Shown here: positions 33,678 to 42,629 of the stretch, in pieces
Layout: every line of letters starts with the position of its first letter
Position numbering within the stretch: the stretch's first letter is position 1
NCBI GenBank assembly: GCA_910577295.1
Contig: CAJTLS010000013.1
Location: 1 to 64,000, forward strand
DNA from: an uncultured Eubacterium sp.
Lineage (GTDB): Bacteria; Bacillota; Clostridia; Lachnospirales; Lachnospiraceae
Length of the DNA: 64,000 nt
Direction: 5' to 3'
Notes under the pieces: generated by a model
The model's input: the letters and a program-made list of their open reading frames with translations, nothing else
Databases searched by the model: none
What the model was told of the DNA's origin: nothing
Program-made: the position numbers and the translations under genes

Positions 33678-34628
33678 TCAACAAATATTTCGATTAATTT
33701 CTATGTTGTTACTTACATCATTTGCCAGCTTTTTTAAATAGTGTTGGTATTGCGAAAGCAGTATATATATTAAATCCGCAAATGATTTCAACATATTCAC
33801 ATTGGCTTTTTCCTGTCGTTTAAGAAACGCAGAGGTAGATTCAGAATCTACACATAAGAATCCGATAACATGAAACGAATCCTCGGAAGATGTATCATAG
33901 AGCCTTTTATGTTCGATTTGTATTGGTACAACGATAGTACCCTTATAATCATCTTCCCACTTAGGATTTGTATTTCTATAACGTTTTCCCTGTTTCCTTA
34001 ACTCTTTTGCATAATCTATTAGATTGCCCTGATAAAAATAATTCAAATTAGAATCTCTATTGGGGTCAACAATATATAAAAAATCAGAATTTTCATCCAA
34101 TTTTATCTCGTTATTAGCTTCATATAATCCCCTTGTAGTATCTGATGTGCCTGACCGGCAAAAGGTTGTAAGCATAATATCTTTTATGTCTGCTTCCGGA
34201 CGGGTAATTAATTTAATACATGAATCTATTTTTTGTCCACAATATTTTTCCATCATATCACATAAATGTGTTAATAAGACCGACAATTGATTTTGATAAG
34301 CCTCCGTCATATTGCGAATACTTTCCGTCTTATCTTTATGGCATCTCATAATATCAAAATACAAATCTCTTGAAATATGTGTCAATTTGTGATAGACAAA
34401 AGATGTTATTTGTTGTCTGTCAAACGCTATTTTTTGATACTTACGCATTCGTATGATTAGCAAAACAATAAATAAGCATAAAACAATAAAAATTATTATG
34501 TATTCTTTGTTCCAATCATTGTATAGAGAAAATAATGAAAGAACCGCTGCTGCAATCGTTAAGATTCCTGAAACGAATGAAATGGCATTAATTATCCATA
34601 AAGGCATTTTATTAAATAGTTTTTCCAT
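33678..34628 (-). CDS. Two-helix membrane protein with GAF-like C-terminal domain
   Basis: 316 residues. Two N-terminal helices (about 11-33 and 42-60) are followed by a helical linker (about 65-130) and a C-terminal domain (about 130-300) with the GAF-like segment FHVIGFLCVDSESTSAFLKR and a preceding YKGTIVVPIQIE strand. No catalytic motif is seen. It may be a membrane-bound ligand-sensing protein; the GAF assignment is tentative. RBS GAGGGAG. It lies between the two copies of a promoter-bearing repeat. A+T content and codon use look more A/T-rich than nearby genes, which could mean recent acquisition. Confidence 0.6.
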   Translation of the reverse strand: MEKLFNKMPLWIINAISFVSGILTIAAAVLSLFSLYNDWNKEYIIIFIVLCLFIVLLIIRMRKYQKIAFDRQQITSFVYHKLTHISRDLYFDIMRCHKDKTESIRNMTEAYQNQLSVLLTHLCDMMEKYCGQKIDSCIKLITRPEADIKDIMLTTFCRSGTSDTTRGLYEANNEIKLDENSDFLYIVDPNRDSNLNYFYQGNLIDYAKELRKQGKRYRNTNPKWEDDYKGTIVVPIQIEHKRLYDTSSEDSFHVIGFLCVDSESTSAFLKRQEKANVNMLKSFADLIYILLSQYQHYLKKLANDVSNNIEINRNIC

Positions 34629-34782
34629 GCTTGTACTCCCTCATTAGTAAAAATCTAATTCATAAATATAATATAACATAATTTGACAAATGTCTACACG
34701 ATTACAAAATAAAAAACTATTTTTTAATTGCTTAATATGTATATAAACCTTATTAAGACACAATTAAAGTATTAAAAACAAT

Positions 34783-34814
34783 ACAAACCCGACTTTCTTT
34801 TGACAACTTCTTTC
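34783..34814 (-). promoter_or_regulatory. Promoter-bearing 32-bp direct repeat, copy 1
   Basis: Starts ACAAACCCGAC and is identical to 33341-33372. On minus it supplies a TTGTCA -35; TATTGT just outside serves as a weak -10. It lies 155 nt upstream of the two-helix membrane protein and directly after the terminator of the candidate small RNA. Confidence 0.55.
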
Positions 34815-34821
34815 GGTAAAA

Positions 34822-34950
34822 TAAAAACCTCTTCAGGACAGCCTGTCTGCCATCCCGAAGAGGGTAATAGGGGAGGATACGCATTCAACCGGTTAGGGGT
34901 TGAATGCAGCAGATCTAAGTAGAGGGGGATCGACTTTGATCTGCCGGTAC
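34822..34950 (-). ncRNA. Candidate small RNA with C-rich loops
   Basis: Read on the minus strand, three hairpins occur in a row: GCAGATC/GATCTGC (34909-34944), GCATTCAACC/GGTTGAATGC (34881-34907) and CCTCTTC/GAAGAGG (34828-34863). The last is followed by TTTTTATTTT, a good terminator. Unpaired or loop stretches contain CCCCCTC, CCCC and CCTCCCC, sequences that could pair with Shine-Dalgarno GGAGG. Such C-rich loops are known from Firmicute regulatory small RNAs. A plausible -10 (TATAAG) lies upstream near 34950. No Rfam family is recognised. Confidence 0.55.
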
Positions 34951-35053
34951 TTATATTCTTGCCTGTTTTTTTAAGAATATTCAACTTTTTTGTTTTTTTT
35001 GCCGAAATATAATATAGTCGTTTCATTATTGATGTTTACAGGAGGAATTGCAT

Positions 35054-35560
35054 ATGGCTTTATTACAGGAATGGCGTGATTATGCCTATAATGAAGAACT
35101 TCAAAATTCCAAAGAAGGGCAGCAGCTTTGGCAGAATTACTTTGAATTGGAAAAGGGAATTTACGAGCAGCTACTTACAAATCCCACTCAGGTAGTCGAG
35201 GGCACAGTGCAGGAACTGGCAGACAAATATGATGTTCCACTTTCCATGATGGTCGGATTTTTAGACGGCATTAACGACAGTTTGAAAGAAGCGAATCCCA
35301 TTGAAGAAATGGAAGCAGATACAAAAGTTAAAATTGATATTGATTCGGAAAAATTGTATTATAATATGGTAGAATGCAAAGCCGACTGGCTTTACAATTT
35401 ACCACAATGGGAAGATATCCTTTCCGAAGACAGGCGCAAGGAGTTGTACAAACAGCAAAAAAGTTCCGGCACTATTCACAATGAAAACCGCAAAGTAGGA
35501 CGAAATGACCCGTGCCCATGCGGCAGCGGCAAAAAATACAAACAGTGCTGCGGACGATAA
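35054..35560 (+). CDS. SEC-C metal-binding-motif protein
   Basis: 168 residues from ATG 35054, with AGGAGG 8 nt upstream. The N-terminal part is helical and acidic (about 1-145). The C-terminus is a classic SEC-C motif, GRNDPCPCGSGKKYKQCCG (about 148-166), which binds zinc through CxC and CC cysteines and is found at the end of SecA and in many stand-alone proteins. Its role is unknown; it may act in protein quality control or ribosome binding. It is monocistronic. Confidence 0.85.
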   Translation: MALLQEWRDYAYNEELQNSKEGQQLWQNYFELEKGIYEQLLTNPTQVVEGTVQELADKYDVPLSMMVGFLDGINDSLKEANPIEEMEADTKVKIDIDSEKLYYNMVECKADWLYNLPQWEDILSEDRRKELYKQQKSSGTIHNENRKVGRNDPCPCGSGKKYKQCCGR

Positions 35561-35615
35561 TCCGTTTTACAGACTCAACTAAAAATATTTTTATTGACAT
35601 ATTCAAATTGATACT

Positions 35616-35652
35616 AATAATAGCGGGACAGGTAGACTGCCCCGTTATTATT
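35616..35652. other. Stem-loop after the SEC-C gene
   Basis: AATAATAGCGGG (35616-35627) pairs with CCCGTTATTATT (35641-35652) plus an inner CAG/CTG. There is no T-run, so it is not a standard terminator; a TTGACA (35594-35599) lies just upstream. Confidence 0.5.
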
Positions 35653-35676
35653 ATGCTTAAAAGAAAGGGAATATAA

Positions 35677-35877
35677 ATTCTTGTCGTTAGGATTTCCGCT
35701 TCCTTTCATCATAATTTCATTGATGAAAACGGACAAATTACTGACGGAGAAGTACAGGAACTACTGAACATTAAAAACACACGCTCCTATACGTTGATGA
35801 AAAAGATGGCCGATAAAGGTCTTGTCCTTATCAACGGCAGAGGTGTAAACAAGAAATATGTGAAGAATAAAAACTGA
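35677..35877 (+). pseudogene. C-terminal winged-helix remnant (RecG-like/AAA-associated transcriptional regulator)
   Basis: The open frame before the stop at 35875 encodes NFIDENGQITDGEVQELL, then NIKNTRSYTLMKKMADKG and LVLINGRGVNKKYV. This is the C-terminal winged helix typical of AlbA_2/divergent-AAA putative DNA-binding proteins. There is no start codon, no ribosome site, and a stop directly upstream. I infer a deletion remnant. The exact parent family is uncertain. Confidence 0.6.
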
Positions 35878-35904
35878 TACAGAAATAAATGCTGCCTTTC
35901 AAAA

Positions 35905-36123
35905 TTATGGCAGCCAGAATAATAAATCAATTACGCAAATAAGAGTATCTTTTAGCTTACCGTTAGTTTTGCACAATTTAATAATTGCGCCTAAAAACAG
36001 ATAAATACTAACAACCACAATAACAGGCGCTATAATTTTGGTATCCTTTAATATGGTAAATGGAATGGCAAATAAAAGCAAGGATAAAACGATAAGTAAA
36101 TAGTACAAACCTTGTTTTTTCAT
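35905..36123 (-). CDS. Small two-helix membrane protein
   Basis: 72 residues from ATG 36123 (GAGGG about 9 nt upstream). Two helices are clear: LYYLLIVLSLLLFAIPFTIL (about 6-25) and IIAPVIVVVSIYLFLGAII (about 30-48). No family recognised. An upstream in-frame start (36159) would overlap the preceding lipoprotein gene. It is likely co-transcribed with that lipoprotein gene. Confidence 0.6.
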   Translation of the reverse strand: MKKQGLYYLLIVLSLLLFAIPFTILKDTKIIAPVIVVVSIYLFLGAIIKLCKTNGKLKDTLICVIDLLFWLP

Positions 36124-36155
36124 TAACCGCACCCTCTTTCCATACATTAATCGCC

Positions 36156-36533
36156 TCATTTCTTAAGCGTTATCTCAACCCCTTTGATTTCCCCTGACAG
36201 GGCGCCGTCATGGTATTTGAATGTTATGGAATTGCTGCCGTCCAAATCGGAGACAATAATTCCCGTCTCCGTAGCGCTCCACTTCCCATTTTCGTCCAAT
36301 CCAATCCCTCTTTTTTTCGTTATCTTCCCTTTCGCCTCTATGTGCATAGAGATTTCCCCCAGAGAAGAAACTAACTGCTCTGCCGTTAGTTTGATACCGC
36401 TTGCCTTTCCGTCGCTTAACTTCCATTGACCGGTATAATCGGTTTTCTTTTCCGCAGCGCCGCAACCGGCAAAGACAGCGATAACTAGAGCCATTACAAC
36501 GACCATTACAACATATGTTTTTTTCCCTGTCAT
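36156..36533 (-). CDS. Small lipoprotein, hypothetical
   Basis: 125 residues from ATG 36533, with AGAGGTGG upstream. The signal peptide ends in a lipobox, AVFAGC (Cys about 25). The mature part has WKLSDGKASGIKLTAEQL and KWSATETGIIVSDLDGSN, a small beta-rich fold of the type often annotated as lipocalin-like. Function unknown. It ends by overlapping the start region of the next small membrane gene. Confidence 0.75.
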   Translation of the reverse strand: MTGKKTYVVMVVVMALVIAVFAGCGAAEKKTDYTGQWKLSDGKASGIKLTAEQLVSSLGEISMHIEAKGKITKKRGIGLDENGKWSATETGIIVSDLDGSNSITFKYHDGALSGEIKGVEITLKK

Positions 36534-36599
36534 AAAACCCCACCTCTCTCTTAAAAAAAACGAAGCATCTTCTATCATTATAATATAACACGAAACTAC

Positions 36600-37451
36600 T
36601 TATTCATAAATTGCTTTTGCTATCTCTACCTTATTCATTGAATACAAATGAATTCCATCGACTCCATGCGCCAAAAGGCCCTCCATCTGCCTTTTGGAAT
36701 ACTCCAGTCCCGCTTTCTTAAAGTCTGCCGGACTGTCTTTATACTTCTGAATCGCTTCTGTCAAATCTGCCGTAAGTTTTGTACCGGACATCTGTACAAT
36801 ATTTTTCACCTGTTTGATTGATGTAATCGGCATCAGTCCCGGAAGCACGGGAACGTCAATTCCCGCCTTGCGGACTTCTTCCAAAAAACGGTAAAATACA
36901 TCATTGTCATAGAAGAGCTGGGTAATCAGAAAATCTACCCCCTGCTCGACTTTCTCTTTTAAATGCGCGATATCCTCCTGTAAGTCTGCTGCTTCGGGGT
37001 GTATCTCCGGATAACAGGCTCCCGCAACGCTAAAATCATATGCTTTTTTGACATCCCTCGTCAAATCAGACGCATGCTCATAATATCTCTGTGAAAACTG
37101 CTCTTCGCTCATCCACTGCGGCTTATCCCCCCGCAATGCCAGTAAATTATGTATCCCATTGCGGTAAAGGTTGGTGAGGAAATTTTTTAAAAATAGTTCA
37201 TCGGGTATTGCCGCACATGTCAAATGCGTAAGCGCTTCAATGCCGCATTGATTCTGAATATAGGAAGCAATGGCAAACGTGTTTTCCGCCGTATTGCCGC
37301 CTGCTCCATATGTTACAGATATAAAACTCGGATGTAATGCCTTAAATTCATCCAACGCATCATAAATTACAGATACGTCGGCATCTTTCTTTGGCGGAAA
37401 CACTTCGAGCGAATATGTCGGCCTGTTTTTATGGAATAAATCTTTTATCAT
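36600..37451 (-). CDS. metF: 5,10-methylenetetrahydrofolate reductase
   Basis: 283 residues, the size of bacterial MetF. Motifs: YSLEVFPPKKDAD (Glu near residue 16), SVTYGAGGNT, HLTC, ALRGDKP and DFLITQLFYDNDVFYRF (FAD and folate binding). It reduces methylene-THF to methyl-THF for methionine synthesis or C1 metabolism. The ATG is 18 nt after the GH51 stop, so they may be co-transcribed though unrelated in function. Confidence 0.95.
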   Translation of the reverse strand: MIKDLFHKNRPTYSLEVFPPKKDADVSVIYDALDEFKALHPSFISVTYGAGGNTAENTFAIASYIQNQCGIEALTHLTCAAIPDELFLKNFLTNLYRNGIHNLLALRGDKPQWMSEEQFSQRYYEHASDLTRDVKKAYDFSVAGACYPEIHPEAADLQEDIAHLKEKVEQGVDFLITQLFYDNDVFYRFLEEVRKAGIDVPVLPGLMPITSIKQVKNIVQMSGTKLTADLTEAIQKYKDSPADFKKAGLEYSKRQMEGLLAHGVDGIHLYSMNKVEIAKAIYE

Positions 37452-37469
37452 TTCTTACTCTCCATCGTG

Positions 37470-38957
37470 CTAATTGTAAAAGCGAATCATATTATAAGAG
37501 TGCGGCTCCAATGTCACAACTCCCTCTGCAGCTCCGCTTCCTTTATGCGGTACAACATTATCCGGATGTTCTAACGAATTTGTCGCTTTCATATCATCAT
37601 GGTTTAACACCATATGCTCTACACACTTAAATTGTCCAAACTCTTCGAGATTCAGACTCACATCCATTTGCTCGTCCATGTTGCGGTTGACTGCAAATAC
37701 TGTCAGCTCTCCCCGCTCCTCATTATAGACAACCGAGCTGTCTACATATGGAATCGCATCACGTTCCCCTGCGGCGTAAGTTTCACTCTCTACATTCACT
37801 TCTACGGAAGTTCCCCTTCCATAACGGCAGGCATACATAAATGGATAGAAAATGGTCTGCAGCCACATATCGCCGCCGTTCGCTGTCATAATCGGTGCAA
37901 TTACATTGACAAGCTGCGCCAGACAGGCAATCTTTACACGGTCTGCATTTCTTATCAGCGTATTCAAAAGACAGCCGACTGCCAGAGCGTCTTCCATCGT
38001 GTAAATGTCCTCCAGCAGCGGCGGAGCAATTTGCCATTTCTCCTGCTTCTTATCCTGCTCGGCAGAATGGAACCAGATATTCCACTCGTCAAAGGATAAA
38101 TAAATATCCTTATCGCTCTTTTTCTCTTCTTTTATCTTATCGCAGATTGCTCCGACTTTCTTAATGAAATCTTCCATATCCATAGAACAACTCAGATACT
38201 TAGCCGTATCATCATCCGGATTACCGTAATACTCATGCATAGAAAGATAATCAATATGCTCGTACGCCTCGCGGAGCACCGTCTCTTCCCACTCTCCAAA
38301 CGTTGGCATATTCTGATGTGAACTGCCGCAGGCTACAAGCTCAATCGAATCATCGACCCACTTCATAATCTTTGCCGCCTCGCAAGCCGTTCTCGCATAC
38401 TCGGTCGCCGTCTTGTGGCAAATCTGCCATGGGCCATCCATTTCATTTCCCAAACACCATGTATGTATGGCAAACGGTTTATCGAAACCATTTTCCCTTC
38501 GCATGTTGGCATAATAAGTATCTGTCACCGCATTACAATATTCCACTACCTGACCGGCCTCCTCCGGCCCTCTTGTGCCAAGATTGACGGCCATCATAAT
38601 CTCCGTGTCAACCCGTTTTGCCCATTCCTGAAATTCGTCAATTCCTACCTCGTTCGTCTCTACCGAACTCCATGCCAGCTCCATGCGGTGCGGACGCTTT
38701 GCCTTATCTCCTGTGCCATCTTCCCAATGATAGCCGGATACGAAGTTACCGCCCGGATAACGAACCATCGGAATCTCCATCTCTTTAATCACTTTCATAA
38801 CATCCTGACGAAATCCCATATCGTCTGCTGTCGCATGCTCCGGCTCATATATGCCATGATAAACGGCGCGCCCCAGATGTTCAATAAATGAACTGTACAG
38901 TCTCTTATCAATTTGGCTAATTGTCTTATTTTTATTTGCACTAATCTTTGCTTTCAT
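37470..38957 (-). CDS. Alpha-L-arabinofuranosidase, GH51
   Basis: 495 residues, intracellular (no signal peptide). The GH51 motifs are VRYPGGNFVSGYHWEDG (about 64-80), CLGNEMDGPW with acid/base Glu (about 170-179) and LSFDEWNIWF with nucleophile Glu (about 290). It releases arabinose from arabinoxylan oligosaccharides. The downstream end has EPHSYNMIRF, typical of the C-terminal beta domain. It stands directly downstream of the GH10 xylanase gene, which fits arabinoxylan use. Confidence 0.95.
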   Translation of the reverse strand: MKAKISANKNKTISQIDKRLYSSFIEHLGRAVYHGIYEPEHATADDMGFRQDVMKVIKEMEIPMVRYPGGNFVSGYHWEDGTGDKAKRPHRMELAWSSVETNEVGIDEFQEWAKRVDTEIMMAVNLGTRGPEEAGQVVEYCNAVTDTYYANMRRENGFDKPFAIHTWCLGNEMDGPWQICHKTATEYARTACEAAKIMKWVDDSIELVACGSSHQNMPTFGEWEETVLREAYEHIDYLSMHEYYGNPDDDTAKYLSCSMDMEDFIKKVGAICDKIKEEKKSDKDIYLSFDEWNIWFHSAEQDKKQEKWQIAPPLLEDIYTMEDALAVGCLLNTLIRNADRVKIACLAQLVNVIAPIMTANGGDMWLQTIFYPFMYACRYGRGTSVEVNVESETYAAGERDAIPYVDSSVVYNEERGELTVFAVNRNMDEQMDVSLNLEEFGQFKCVEHMVLNHDDMKATNSLEHPDNVVPHKGSGAAEGVVTLEPHSYNMIRFYN

Positions 38958-39009
38958 CTATTCATTCCTCTTTTCTTTCTTTGTAAAGCAGCGCGGTACA
39001 ACCCCGTCA

Positions 39010-40287
39010 CTACTTCTTTTCGCCTACTTCCCGAATACGGTAAAAAGCCTCTTTCGGCTTGCATTCCTTATCCCATACATACAGACACTGAACACAGTCG
39101 TCATACAGCGGATAATCATCACAGATACCAAAGATTGACACACTTGTAATGTTGCACTTGCCGCCGCCTGCGGTGTCCATCCTCTTTAACAGCTCAAACA
39201 TTTCCTGATAGCGGTCGGCTTGACGTTTCAGCGATTGTTCATCCCGTTCTCCGGTGTCCTCATCAATCTTAAAACTCAGTTCCGTAATCTGGATTTCCAA
39301 ACCAAGTTCCGCATACTTATTTAAACATGTCTCAAAGCTGTCTACGGAATCACCGGACAATTCATCGGGATTATATAAATCTACGGTAGGCTGAAGACCA
39401 AGACCATCAATGAGTCCTTTTTCTTTTAATCCTTTGGCAAGATTAAATATATTCTCACACTTGGCAGGATTGTATACGTTATAGTCATTGTAGATTAATT
39501 TCACATCTTTATCCGCATATTTTCTTGCGTACTCAAAAGCCTTTTCTACATAATCCGGCCCCATCACTGCATGCCAGAAATTGTCTCCACCATTAAACAT
39601 CGCACGACAATTCCAATCAACGGAAGTATCGCCCGTACCATCGTCCACACATTCATTTACAACATCCCAGCAATAGATAACGCTGGGATAATTTTTCTGA
39701 CAATACTCCAATACGCCTTTTATGTAATTCTCCATGCGTTTTGCCATTACTTTCTTACTGACATATCCTTTTTTCTCATCATAATTCTTTTTAAAGAACC
39801 ATTCCGGCGTCTGATTGTGCCAGACAAGCGTGTGACCACGCATCTTAATACCATTCTCCTGACAGAACTTCAGACTTTCCTCGCACGAGTCAAAATTCAA
39901 TGTCACCTCGGTAATATCAGACTTTCCCTTGCCGGATTTGATGCATTTTTTTTCATCTAAGAGATAACATGGTTTCATTAAGTTGCTGAGTGTAGTGGAA
40001 TCATAGTGCTTCTTCAATACTGCCGCCATACCCTCGTGATGAATGGCAGCCGTCTCCTTATCCGTGCCGTTTATCGCTGCTCCCATCATAAAGTAATCCG
40101 CATAAATATCCTTGAGAGCCGGGCCATCGGTATCACTGATTTCACGCCCTGTTACCTGCGTTTGTTCTACCGCCTGTCCGCTGCTCGTCGACGCATTCTG
40201 TTCTTTACCTGACTTTTCCTCTGCAGAACAGGCAACAAGCGCCAACACAAGAAGTACACATATGCTAAGCCTTACAAACTGTTTCAT
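39010..40287 (-). CDS. Endo-1,4-beta-xylanase, GH10, lipoprotein
   Basis: About 425 residues from ATG 40287 (GGAGGAAG upstream). The signal peptide ends in a lipobox LALVACS (Cys about 20), so the enzyme is probably anchored outside the membrane. GH10 motifs: MRGHTLVWHNQTPEWFF, YCWDVVNECVDDG with acid Glu, and LEIQITELSFK with nucleophile Glu. It cleaves xylan to oligosaccharides that the GH51 enzyme can process. Its start lies within the last codons of the acyltransferase gene, a translationally coupled pair. Confidence 0.95.
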   Translation of the reverse strand: MKQFVRLSICVLLVLALVACSAEEKSGKEQNASTSSGQAVEQTQVTGREISDTDGPALKDIYADYFMMGAAINGTDKETAAIHHEGMAAVLKKHYDSTTLSNLMKPCYLLDEKKCIKSGKGKSDITEVTLNFDSCEESLKFCQENGIKMRGHTLVWHNQTPEWFFKKNYDEKKGYVSKKVMAKRMENYIKGVLEYCQKNYPSVIYCWDVVNECVDDGTGDTSVDWNCRAMFNGGDNFWHAVMGPDYVEKAFEYARKYADKDVKLIYNDYNVYNPAKCENIFNLAKGLKEKGLIDGLGLQPTVDLYNPDELSGDSVDSFETCLNKYAELGLEIQITELSFKIDEDTGERDEQSLKRQADRYQEMFELLKRMDTAGGGKCNITSVSIFGICDDYPLYDDCVQCLYVWDKECKPKEAFYRIREVGEKK

Positions 40288-41515
40288 TTTCCTTCTTCCT
40301 CCTCTTTTCATACCATCGTTTTATCCAGCGCGCGGCCGGACGCTCCACGACATAGGTCATAAAAATCGCCACGGCAATGCTAAGCACAATACAGAGAAGC
40401 GTATACTTCCACTGCCATGCAACATCGCCGGTCTGATTAGGCAGTTCCTCCCCCTCCCAATCCGGAATACGGAACTCTTTTAATTTGACCGCTATGTACT
40501 GATGACAAATATATAAATTAAAGGAAATGCCCGCCAGAAACTTCATAACACGATTATCCCAGATTTTTCGGAACCACGGCAGGGCAACAATCGCACTGGC
40601 CACGATAAGCAGAAAGAGCAGGGATAGAAGATAACGGTTATTTACCTGCCACCTCGTCTCCTCTCCGCATGTCATGCGCCAATCGCAGAACCGCCAGAAT
40701 ATCATGATACCGCCAACCGTCATTATGATTCCGGCAATTCCCTCTGCCGTCGTTCTCTTCTTCCGTTTCTTGGCGTAGAGCACATACAGCCACGCCCCGA
40801 GCATTCCATTGGCATAGACGCTGAAAAACGTGAGCGTATGATTGACATAGAGCGACTGGTTTATCGTCGCAAAATGGGCGCTGATAAAGTAACTGCTCAA
40901 CAATCCGATGGCCGTCATTCCGACATATGTAAGTATCGGCTGCTTGCGGAAAAACTTCGCTAACAGCGGAAAAATAAGATAAAACTGCACTTCCACACCA
41001 ATTGTCCACAGTACGCCGTTTAAGTGTGTTCCCTGAATCAACTCACTAAACAAATTTTGGGTAAAAGTCAGGTGGCTGACAATATCTTTTCCCATCAGGC
41101 TAAAATCATTGCCGTATTCTCCTAATGGAAGTGCAAAAAACAACAGAACTATAAGAAGCGATACATAATAGGATGGAACGATGCGTGCCACACGTTTCAT
41201 ATAAAACTCACCGCATGTACCTGTCTTTCCGCCCAATACCATCTCTCTAGCATAAGGAAGAAACAGGCAAAAACCGGAAAGCAAAATCATCATATCTACT
41301 AAAATGCTGCCATTGCGCACTAACCAATCCAGATTAACCTCTCCTGCTATCGGCATCAGCCATGACTGCTGCCATATGTGATACCATGCAATAATCAAAA
41401 TCGCTATCGCGCGTATACCGTCTAAAACACCGATATAATGTACATCATACTCTCCCGTCGGCAGAACGGGAGATTTCTGTTTCCGTTCCTTTTGTTTCTT
41501 CTGACTGCGTTTCAT
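40265..41515 (-). CDS. Membrane acyltransferase (acyltransferase 3 family)
   Basis: 416 residues with about ten membrane helices. The family motif LDGIRAIAILIIAWYHIW (with R and H) lies at about 30-47 and LLSGFCLFLPYAR follows. These integral membrane enzymes acylate surface glycans. It overlaps the xylanase start by 23 nt. Substrate unknown. RBS GGAGG. Confidence 0.9.
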   Translation of the reverse strand: MKRSQKKQKERKQKSPVLPTGEYDVHYIGVLDGIRAIAILIIAWYHIWQQSWLMPIAGEVNLDWLVRNGSILVDMMILLSGFCLFLPYAREMVLGGKTGTCGEFYMKRVARIVPSYYVSLLIVLLFFALPLGEYGNDFSLMGKDIVSHLTFTQNLFSELIQGTHLNGVLWTIGVEVQFYLIFPLLAKFFRKQPILTYVGMTAIGLLSSYFISAHFATINQSLYVNHTLTFFSVYANGMLGAWLYVLYAKKRKKRTTAEGIAGIIMTVGGIMIFWRFCDWRMTCGEETRWQVNNRYLLSLLFLLIVASAIVALPWFRKIWDNRVMKFLAGISFNLYICHQYIAVKLKEFRIPDWEGEELPNQTGDVAWQWKYTLLCIVLSIAVAIFMTYVVERPAARWIKRWYEKRRKKENETVCKA

Positions 41516-41532
41516 CCGTACTTTTATCCTCC

Positions 41533-42510
41533 CTATGCCAAAGCGGCAGTAATAATTGCCATTGAATATACTTCCGAAGCATTGCAGCCACGCGACAAAT
41601 CATTTACCGGAGCATTTAATCCGAGCATGACCGGCCCATAGGCGTCAAAATTTCCCATGCGCTGCGCAATCTTATAACCGATATTACCCGAGCTGATATC
41701 CGGGAAAATAAATGTGTTGGCGCAACCTGCCACTTCATTACCCGGACACTTTGTTCTTGCCACACGAGGCGATACCGCAGCATCAAACTGAATCTCGCCG
41801 ACCATTGGAATATGCGGAGCCAGTTTCTTTGCCCGCTCTGCAGCATTGCGCATCTTATCAACATCCTCGCCTGCACCGGAGCCAAACGTGGAATAGCTCA
41901 GAAATGCCACTTTCGGATCAATTCCAAAAGTTCTTGCACATTCTGCACAGTCCAATGCAATCTCCACCAATTCATCTTCGGTCGGCTTAATATTGATAGC
42001 GCAGTCTCCCATCGCCAGCACCGTATTTCCTCCGGTTGCCGACTCGCGAACTAAAATAAAACAGGATGCCACAATATTTTTGCCCGGTTTTGTCTTAATA
42101 ATCTGCAGCGCCGGCCTTACGGTATCGGCTGTCGAATACGTCGCACCGCCTAAAAGAGCATCTGCCTTTCCCATCTTCACCAACATCGTTCCAAAATAAT
42201 TGGCCTGCCGACAAGTTTCCTTTGCCTTTTCTAACGTCATTCCTTTGTTCTTGCGGATTTCATAAAGGCACTCTGCCATCTCGTCAATCTCTTCATACTC
42301 CAACGGGTCTAAAATCACCGCGCCGCGAATATTAAATGCGCTCTCTTCCGCTGCCTTTGCAATTTCATCTTTATTTCCTACGAGAATCGGTGACAAAAAT
42401 GTTCCTGCAAGTAAGCGGGATGCCGCTTCCAGAATACGAGGGTCACTACCTTCCGTAAATACAATTTTCTTTGGATTCTTTTTCAAAATATCAATCAATT
42501 CTCCGAACAT
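41533..42510 (-). CDS. pta: Phosphate acetyltransferase
   Basis: 325 residues. Family signatures are IVFTEGSDPRILEAASRLL near the N-terminus, GGATYSTADTVRPALQII, and NIGYKIAQRMGNFDAYGPVMLGLNAPVNDLSRGC near the end (key words QRMGNF, GPVMLGLN, DLSRGC). It makes acetyl-phosphate from acetyl-CoA in acetate fermentation. Acetate kinase, its usual neighbour, is not next to it in this window. It is followed by the acyltransferase gene with a 17-nt gap. Confidence 0.95.
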   Translation of the reverse strand: MFGELIDILKKNPKKIVFTEGSDPRILEAASRLLAGTFLSPILVGNKDEIAKAAEESAFNIRGAVILDPLEYEEIDEMAECLYEIRKNKGMTLEKAKETCRQANYFGTMLVKMGKADALLGGATYSTADTVRPALQIIKTKPGKNIVASCFILVRESATGGNTVLAMGDCAINIKPTEDELVEIALDCAECARTFGIDPKVAFLSYSTFGSGAGEDVDKMRNAAERAKKLAPHIPMVGEIQFDAAVSPRVARTKCPGNEVAGCANTFIFPDISSGNIGYKIAQRMGNFDAYGPVMLGLNAPVNDLSRGCNASEVYSMAIITAALA

Positions 42511-42629
42511 ATTTCTTTTGTCCTCCCTTTCATTTATCTATTTCTAATCATACTATTTTTTCCGTAAAAAACAAGTAGTTTTTCATAAACTTTTTAAGTA
42601 TCTTTTGACGGGTTACTGCAGATCCAGAA

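Noticed and set aside
34629..35053. SRP or 6S RNA in the gap
   Set aside because: The sequence lacks the SRP GGAA-loop motif and the single long 6S hairpin with a central bulge; three separate hairpins fit better with a small regulatory RNA.
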